Positions 24,533 to 28,538 of a stretch of 28,538 nt of DNA are shown in pieces. The position numbers and the translations under genes are program-made. The first letter of the stretch is position 1. Every line of letters starts with the position of its first letter. The stretch is from assembly GCA_002449785.1 (NCBI GenBank), contig DJXP01000047.1, positions 1-28,538 on the forward strand. Direction: 5' to 3'. The DNA comes from Clostridiales bacterium UBA7001. GTDB taxonomy: Bacteria > Bacillota > Clostridia > TANB77 > CAG-508. A model generated the notes under the pieces. That model made no database searches, was not told where the DNA came from, and worked only from the letters and a program-made list of their open reading frames with translations.

Positions 24533-24586
24533 ATGAAATCACAAATATTTTTAAACCAATTACATCATCATCGTAGGAGCTTGTAA
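24533..24586 (+). CDS. 17-residue leader peptide with His-His-His-Arg-Arg
   Basis: A short frame of 17 residues, MKSQIFLNQLHHHRRSL, with AGAGGTG (24520-24526) seven bases before ATG. The three His codons (CAT CAT CAT, 24563-24571) and then CGT AGG precede a stop nine bases later. Such clustering of His codons in a short, well-initiated frame directly after a promoter is the sign of a ribosome-mediated attenuator, as in hisL. It is followed by mutually exclusive stems, a terminator and amino-acid uptake genes. Ribosome stalling at scarce His-tRNA (or Arg-tRNA) should decide the downstream fold. No gene for the peptide itself is implied beyond this role. Confidence 0.8.
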   Translation: MKSQIFLNQLHHHRRSL

Positions 24587-24660
24587 CTATATGCTTTAAA
24601 GCACGTAGGTACAGGCTAAAAGTTCTGTGCCTACGATAGAGTTTAAAAATATTTTTATAT

Positions 24661-24723
24661 AAAAGATATAATTTAAAACTATTTGTAGGACTTTTTACAA
24701 ATAGTTTTTTTATTATATCTTTT
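24661..24723 (+). terminator. Terminator hairpin of the attenuator
   Basis: A perfect 13-bp stem (24675-24687 with 24696-24708, core AAAACTATTTGTA) with an 8-nt loop and seven T (24705-24711). The stem can extend at its base through 24661-24672 with 24712-24723 (12 bp). It ends 42 bp before the substrate-binding protein gene. Confidence 0.82.
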
Positions 24724-24764
24724 TTTGGTTTTAAAAATATATGTGATTTCGAAAAGAAAGGTAA

Positions 24765-25574
24765 ATGGTAATTAAAATGAGAAAAATATTAAGAATTATA
24801 ATTATTTTAGTTTTATTAATAGCAATATTATATTTCATGTTTGCAAACAGTAAAGATGAAATCACAACTGAAGATACTTTAATTATTGGACTTGATGATA
24901 GTTTTCCACCAATGGGATTTAGAAATGATTCAAATGAACTTGTTGGATTTGACATTGATTTAGCCAAAAAAGTTGGAGAAGAGCTTGGAATGAAAGTAAA
25001 ATTTCAGCCAATTTCTTGGGCAGATAAAGAACAAGAAATAAATTCTGGAAAAATTGATTGTATTTGGAACGGTTTTGCTTACACTGAAGAAAGAGCTGAA
25101 ATTATGACACTTTCTGATATTTACATTAAAGGTGAAATGTATTTTATTTTAAAAAATGGAAGCTTAATAAAATCTCAAGACGAATTAAAAGGGAAAAGAA
25201 TTGGTGTTCAAAATGGCTCAGTTCAACAAACTGATTTAGAAAATTCAGAATTTGGAAAAAACATAGAAATATTAGAATATAATGATTTTTTAACAGCCTT
25301 TATGGATTTAGATTCAAATGGTATTGATGCTGTATACTGTTCAAGCATAACAGGAAACTACTTAATAACTTCACTAAAAAAAGATTATATTACAATTCCA
25401 TCTGAAAACATATCTAAAGCAAGTGGCAGTGTAATTGCATTTAAAAAAGGTAATACTGAATTAAAAGACAAAATTCAAAATGCTTTCAATAAACTTTTAG
25501 ATGAAGGAAAATTAGATGAAATAAGCATTAAATGGTTTGGTAAAGATATGTTTTATAGGAAGGTGGAAAACTAA
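24765..25574 (+). CDS. Polar amino-acid ABC transporter substrate-binding protein
   Basis: A 269-residue extracellular binding protein of the SBP_bac_3 (family 3) class. The N-terminal hydrophobic segment (about 8-26) lacks a lipobox Cys, so it is likely an uncleaved anchor rather than a lipoprotein. Motifs: LIIGLDDSFPPMGFRND (39-55), GFDIDLAKKVGEELG (61-75) and FAYTEERAEIMTLSD, where the Arg is expected to bind the ligand carboxylate. The start at 24765 has AAAGG only three bases upstream; an ATG at 24777 is the alternative. The leader peptide and the dipeptidase suggest histidine (or arginine) as substrate. It overlaps the permease gene by one base (TAATG). Confidence 0.92.
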   Translation: MVIKMRKILRIIIILVLLIAILYFMFANSKDEITTEDTLIIGLDDSFPPMGFRNDSNELVGFDIDLAKKVGEELGMKVKFQPISWADKEQEINSGKIDCIWNGFAYTEERAEIMTLSDIYIKGEMYFILKNGSLIKSQDELKGKRIGVQNGSVQQTDLENSEFGKNIEILEYNDFLTAFMDLDSNGIDAVYCSSITGNYLITSLKKDYITIPSENISKASGSVIAFKKGNTELKDKIQNAFNKLLDEGKLDEISIKWFGKDMFYRKVEN

Positions 25575-26227
25575 TGGTACAAAATAATTTTTTTAATATA
25601 TCTCTAATTATTATTTCTGGTCTTAGTACTTCACTTAAAATATTTATTATAACACTTATATTCTCTATTCCACTTGGAACTATTATTGCATTATTTAAAG
25701 ACTCAAAAAATGTAATAATATCAACTTTAATAAAGATATATATTTTATTGATTAGAGGTACTCCAATGATACTTCAAATAATATTTGTATATTTTGCACC
25801 ATATTATTTATTTAAAATTACTTATGATAGATTTACTGCCATAATTATTGCATTTGTAATAAACTATGCAGCATACTTTTCCGAAATATTTAGAAGTGGA
25901 TTATCTAGCATTCCAAATGGCCAATATGAAGCAAGTTACACACTAGGATTAAATAAATTTCAAACTTTCGTATTAATAATACTACCACAAGTAATAAAAA
26001 AAATATTACCAGCAAGTTCAAATGAGGTAATTTCACTAATTAAAACTACTTCCCTAGCTCAGATAATAGGTATCTCTGAAATGTTTAGTTTAGCACAAAA
26101 ACAATCTAGTTATAATTTTTCAATACTACCACTTATAATTGCAGGTGGATATTATTTGATTTTAGTATTTATAATATCAATTATTTTCAATAAGTTTGAA
26201 AATAAATTAAAATATTATAAATTCTAA
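25574..26227 (+). CDS. Polar amino-acid ABC transporter permease
   Basis: A 217-residue membrane protein of the HisM/GlnP type. About five hydrophobic segments are visible (for example 8-38, 60-80, 85-110, 140-160 and 186-206). The EAA loop that contacts the ATPase is at about 117-136 (GQYEASYTLGLNKFQTF and LPQVIKKILPA). The RGTPMILQI motif typical of family-3 permeases is at about 61-69. The ATG overlaps the stop of the binding-protein gene, with AGGTGG just upstream. It should form a homodimer, as only one permease is encoded. Confidence 0.94.
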   Translation: MVQNNFFNISLIIISGLSTSLKIFIITLIFSIPLGTIIALFKDSKNVIISTLIKIYILLIRGTPMILQIIFVYFAPYYLFKITYDRFTAIIIAFVINYAAYFSEIFRSGLSSIPNGQYEASYTLGLNKFQTFVLIILPQVIKKILPASSNEVISLIKTTSLAQIIGISEMFSLAQKQSSYNFSILPLIIAGGYYLILVFIISIIFNKFENKLKYYKF

Positions 26228-26273
26228 GGATTTATAATATTCATATTAGGAAGGAGGTTTATATATTTTAAAA

Positions 26274-27035
26274 ATGAATGTTGTTGAAGTAAAAAATATA
26301 AAAAAGAAATTTGGGACAAATGAAATTATAAATGATATTTCTTTTACAGTAAAAAAAGGTGAAACTCTAGTTATAATTGGTCCATCAGGTTCTGGCAAAT
26401 CTACAATTTTAAGATGTATAAACAATTTAGAAAAAATTGATAGTGGAAACATAATTATTAATGGAAAAAAATTAATTAAAGAATATAAAAAGGATAAACC
26501 AATTTATAATAATAAAGACATTTTAAAACAAATAAATTTAGAAACTGGAATGGTATTCCAGAATTTCAACTTATTTCCTCATTTAACAGTAAAAGAAAAT
26601 ATAGAAGAAGCTTTAAAATATGTATTAAAAAAGAATAAAAATGAGATTGAAAATATTTCAAATAATGTTTTAACAAAACTAGGCTTAACTCATAAAAAAG
26701 ATTCATATCCATGTAATTTATCTGGAGGCCAAATGCAAAGAGTCGGAATAGCAAGATGTCTAGCACTAAATCCAAAATTAATTTGTATGGATGAACCCAC
26801 AAGCAGTTTAGACCCTGAACTTGTAGGAGAGGTTTTAGATGTTATAAAAAAACTTGCTGAGGAGAAAAAAACAATGATAATCGTAACTCATGAAATAAAG
26901 TTTGCTGAAGAAATTGCTGACAAAATTCTATTTATGGCAGATGGGAAAATAATTGAGCAAGGTCCTCCAAATAATGTTATAAAAAATCCACAAGAAATTA
27001 GAACAAAACAATTCTTGAAAAGATATACTGTATAG
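26274..27035 (+). CDS. Polar amino-acid ABC transporter ATP-binding protein
   Basis: A 253-residue ATPase of the HisP/GlnQ type. Walker A is GPSGSGKS (36-43), Q-loop Gln96 (GMVFQNFNLFPH), ABC signature LSGGQ (149-153), Walker B LICMDEP (169-175) and switch His in VTHE. An insertion of about 20 residues (70-90) between the first strands is longer than usual. The best ribosome binding site, GGAGG at 26253-26257, lies 16 bases from the ATG, which is long. It follows the permease by 46 bp and powers uptake across the membrane. Confidence 0.96.
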   Translation: MNVVEVKNIKKKFGTNEIINDISFTVKKGETLVIIGPSGSGKSTILRCINNLEKIDSGNIIINGKKLIKEYKKDKPIYNNKDILKQINLETGMVFQNFNLFPHLTVKENIEEALKYVLKKNKNEIENISNNVLTKLGLTHKKDSYPCNLSGGQMQRVGIARCLALNPKLICMDEPTSSLDPELVGEVLDVIKKLAEEKKTMIIVTHEIKFAEEIADKILFMADGKIIEQGPPNNVIKNPQEIRTKQFLKRYTV

Positions 27036-27103
27036 CTGTTATTAATAAATTATTATTTAATCAAATGTATGAATTTTATTTGTAAAGGAAAGGATAAAGA
27101 TAA

Positions 27104-28525
27104 ATGGAAAAATTAGATATAAAAAAAGAAAATCCCTATGAAGTATTAAGATTTTTTAAAGAAATAAGTAATATTCCTAGAAAATCAGGAAATGAAAGGA
27201 ATATTCGCAATTATTTAGTGAAATTTGCACTAGATAGAAACTTAGAAATATATACAGATAAATACTATAATGTTATAATACGAAAACAATCTAATACTAA
27301 TATAAATAATCAAGAATATATTGCTTTTCAAGCACATACTGATATGATTTGTGAAAAAGAAATATGGAGTGATCATGATTTTGACATATCACCTATCGAG
27401 CTATTAAAAGATGGTGACTTTATTAAAGCTAATGGAACAACATTAGGGGCAGATAATGGGATTGGTGTTGCTTTTATGCTAGCACTTTTAGATTCTAGTG
27501 AAACTAATTCCTTAAATTTAGAGTGTATTTTTACAGTCCAGGAAGAAACAACAATGGTTGGTGTAAAATATATTGATACCTCTATAATAAAATCAAAAAA
27601 AATCATATCTTTAGATAATGGGAAAGAAGGAAAAATGGTTATAAATTCTGCTAACTGTATGGAATGGTTTGGAAAAATTAATAAAAAATATATAAATACT
27701 ACTAATCTAGTTACATATGAACTTAATTTTGCCAATTTTCCTGGTGGTCACTCTGGTGGAGATATTTCAGATTTGAAAAGAGGCAATCCAATTAAACTTG
27801 GATTTGATATATTATCTAAGCTAGATGATGTGTATATAAATAGTGTTTCTGGTGGAAGTGCTGTAAACATTATTCCAAGAGATTTTAAAATTCAATTTTC
27901 ATGTAGCAAAGATTCTGAAAACTTTATAAAGGATGAAATTAGTATTTTAAAAAACATCTATGGAAATAATGTAGTTATTGAAATAAAAAAAATAAACAAT
28001 ATTGCTACTGCTCTATCTCAAAATATATCACAGAATATAATAAATTTTATTAATTCTTTTGAGAATGGTGCATTAAAATTTGATAAAAATAATAATCAAA
28101 TTTTATCAGCAAATTTCGGAGCCATTAATGAATTTAATGATTACATTAGATTTGACTTTTCTTTAAGAAGTAATAATGTAGATTTTAAAGAATCTTATAT
28201 AAATAACTTAGAACAATCTATAAAAGAAAATAATATAGAAATAATTTGGAATCAGGAGTTATATGGATTTGAAACAAATTCTAATATTCCATTGGTTCAA
28301 AAAACATGTTCATTATATAAAAGCTTATTTAAAAAAGATATGGAACTAATAGTAACGCAAGGTGTATTAGAAGGTGGATTTTTTCAAAATAGAATTAAAA
28401 ATTTACAATACATCTGCATAGGTGCAGACACATTTGATGCACATAGTCCATCAGAAAGAGTTTCTTTATCTTCTATTCAGAGAATGTGGAAATTCATAAA
28501 ATTACTTTGTAAACAAGAATTTTAA
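27104..28525 (+). CDS. pepD: Aminoacyl-histidine dipeptidase (M20C, PepD-type)
   Basis: A 473-residue cytosolic zinc peptidase of family M20C that splits Xaa-His dipeptides such as beta-alanyl-histidine. Metal and catalytic residues: His78 and Asp80 (AFQAHTDMICEK), Asp117 (LGADNGIGVA), Glu147-Glu148 (TVQEETTMVG), Asp171 (SLDNGKEG) and His447 (FDAHSPSERV). The lid domain (about 185-380) with PGGHSGGDI fits. Length fits PepD (about 480). It lies 68 bp after the ABC ATPase gene with no terminator in between, so it is probably last gene of the attenuated operon. It would release imported or recycled histidine. The start has AAAGGAAAGGA about 9 bases upstream. Confidence 0.95.
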   Translation: MEKLDIKKENPYEVLRFFKEISNIPRKSGNERNIRNYLVKFALDRNLEIYTDKYYNVIIRKQSNTNINNQEYIAFQAHTDMICEKEIWSDHDFDISPIELLKDGDFIKANGTTLGADNGIGVAFMLALLDSSETNSLNLECIFTVQEETTMVGVKYIDTSIIKSKKIISLDNGKEGKMVINSANCMEWFGKINKKYINTTNLVTYELNFANFPGGHSGGDISDLKRGNPIKLGFDILSKLDDVYINSVSGGSAVNIIPRDFKIQFSCSKDSENFIKDEISILKNIYGNNVVIEIKKINNIATALSQNISQNIINFINSFENGALKFDKNNNQILSANFGAINEFNDYIRFDFSLRSNNVDFKESYINNLEQSIKENNIEIIWNQELYGFETNSNIPLVQKTCSLYKSLFKKDMELIVTQGVLEGGFFQNRIKNLQYICIGADTFDAHSPSERVSLSSIQRMWKFIKLLCKQEF

Positions 28526-28538
28526 TTTATAAGAAATA

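Larger units (their letters stand above)
24533..24750 (+). promoter_or_regulatory. Attenuator leader RNA of the uptake operon
   Basis: Pairings read by eye: 24578-24585 with 24610-24617 (8 bp, one G-U); 24604-24614 with 24625-24635 (11 bp, one G-U); 24570-24577 with 24630-24637 (8 bp, using the last His and both Arg codons); 24630-24639 with 24679-24689 (competes with the terminator); and the terminator 24675-24708. In addition, the start of the leader (24535-24557) is almost complementary to 24727-24750, and 24543-24556 is exactly complementary to 24641-24654. The alternatives overlap, so a translating or stalled ribosome can choose among them. No T-box motif was found. The direction of control was not computed. 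With promoters and operator this covers the 436-bp gap 24329-24764. Confidence 0.7.

Noticed and set aside
24505..24764. T-box or other amino-acid riboswitch upstream of the uptake operon
   Set aside because: No T-box consensus or matching specifier stem was seen; the leader peptide with His codons explains the arrangement better.

Overview
The window looks like chromosomal DNA of an anaerobic, low-GC Clostridia-type Firmicute (Bacillota), probably an uncultivated gut lineage. The reasons are an AT-rich sequence (GC roughly 27-28% by eye), strong AGGAGG ribosome binding sites, a full gatCAB amidotransferase, an archaeal-type prolyl-tRNA synthetase, clostridial-type AdhE, a rubrerythrin, and the neighbourhood rpiB followed by a WecA/TagO-family gene. 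No rRNA, tRNA, CRISPR array or transposase gene is visible.

Layout. 1-1.4 kb: rpiB and a WecA/TagO-family glycosyltransferase (minus; the second is cut by the window edge and carries a +1 frameshift). 1.6-2.3 kb: rpsT and a small membrane protein (plus). 2.36-5.7 kb (minus): rubrerythrin, two tandem zinc-ribbon membrane paralogues, a CYTH-like protein, and an M15-type peptidase with a peptidoglycan-binding domain that is also frameshifted. 5.8-9.1 kb: gatC-gatA-gatB operon (minus). 9.2-14.2 kb: flavin reductase-like protein, TM2 protein, adhE and an M23 peptidase (minus). 14.5-18.0 kb: smc (minus). 18.1-18.4 kb: a near-perfect 44-bp inverted repeat that contains a promoter. 18.45-19.4 kb: HD-GYP phosphodiesterase (plus). 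19.4-21.5 kb: scpB-proS operon (minus). 21.67-21.93 kb: small acidic protein behind a consensus promoter (plus). 21.98-24.33 kb: radical SAM/SPASM enzyme overlapping a secreted, membrane-anchored protein with a Cys-Ala-Cys tail (minus). 24.5-28.5 kb: an attenuator with a 17-residue leader peptide containing His-His-His-Arg-Arg, then a polar amino-acid ABC transporter and an aminoacyl-histidine dipeptidase (plus).

Most notable: both broken genes (WecA/TagO at 813-815, M15 peptidase at 5382-5384) are broken at an in-frame CGG codon. In both, skipping the C of CGG restores a conserved protein, starting with a Gly codon. I scanned the intact coding frames by eye and found no other in-frame CGG, while CGT, CGC, CGA and AGG all occur. 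Either this genome tolerates +1 frameshifting at an unassigned or hungry CGG codon, or there is a strangely specific sequencing artefact.

Other coherent systems: (a) a probable histidine-acquisition operon, in which His-rich leader, transporter and Xaa-His dipeptidase agree; (b) a radical SAM enzyme translationally coupled to a possible substrate with a conserved-looking Cys/Gly tail; (c) chromosome segregation genes smc and scpB, 3 kb apart, without scpA in view.
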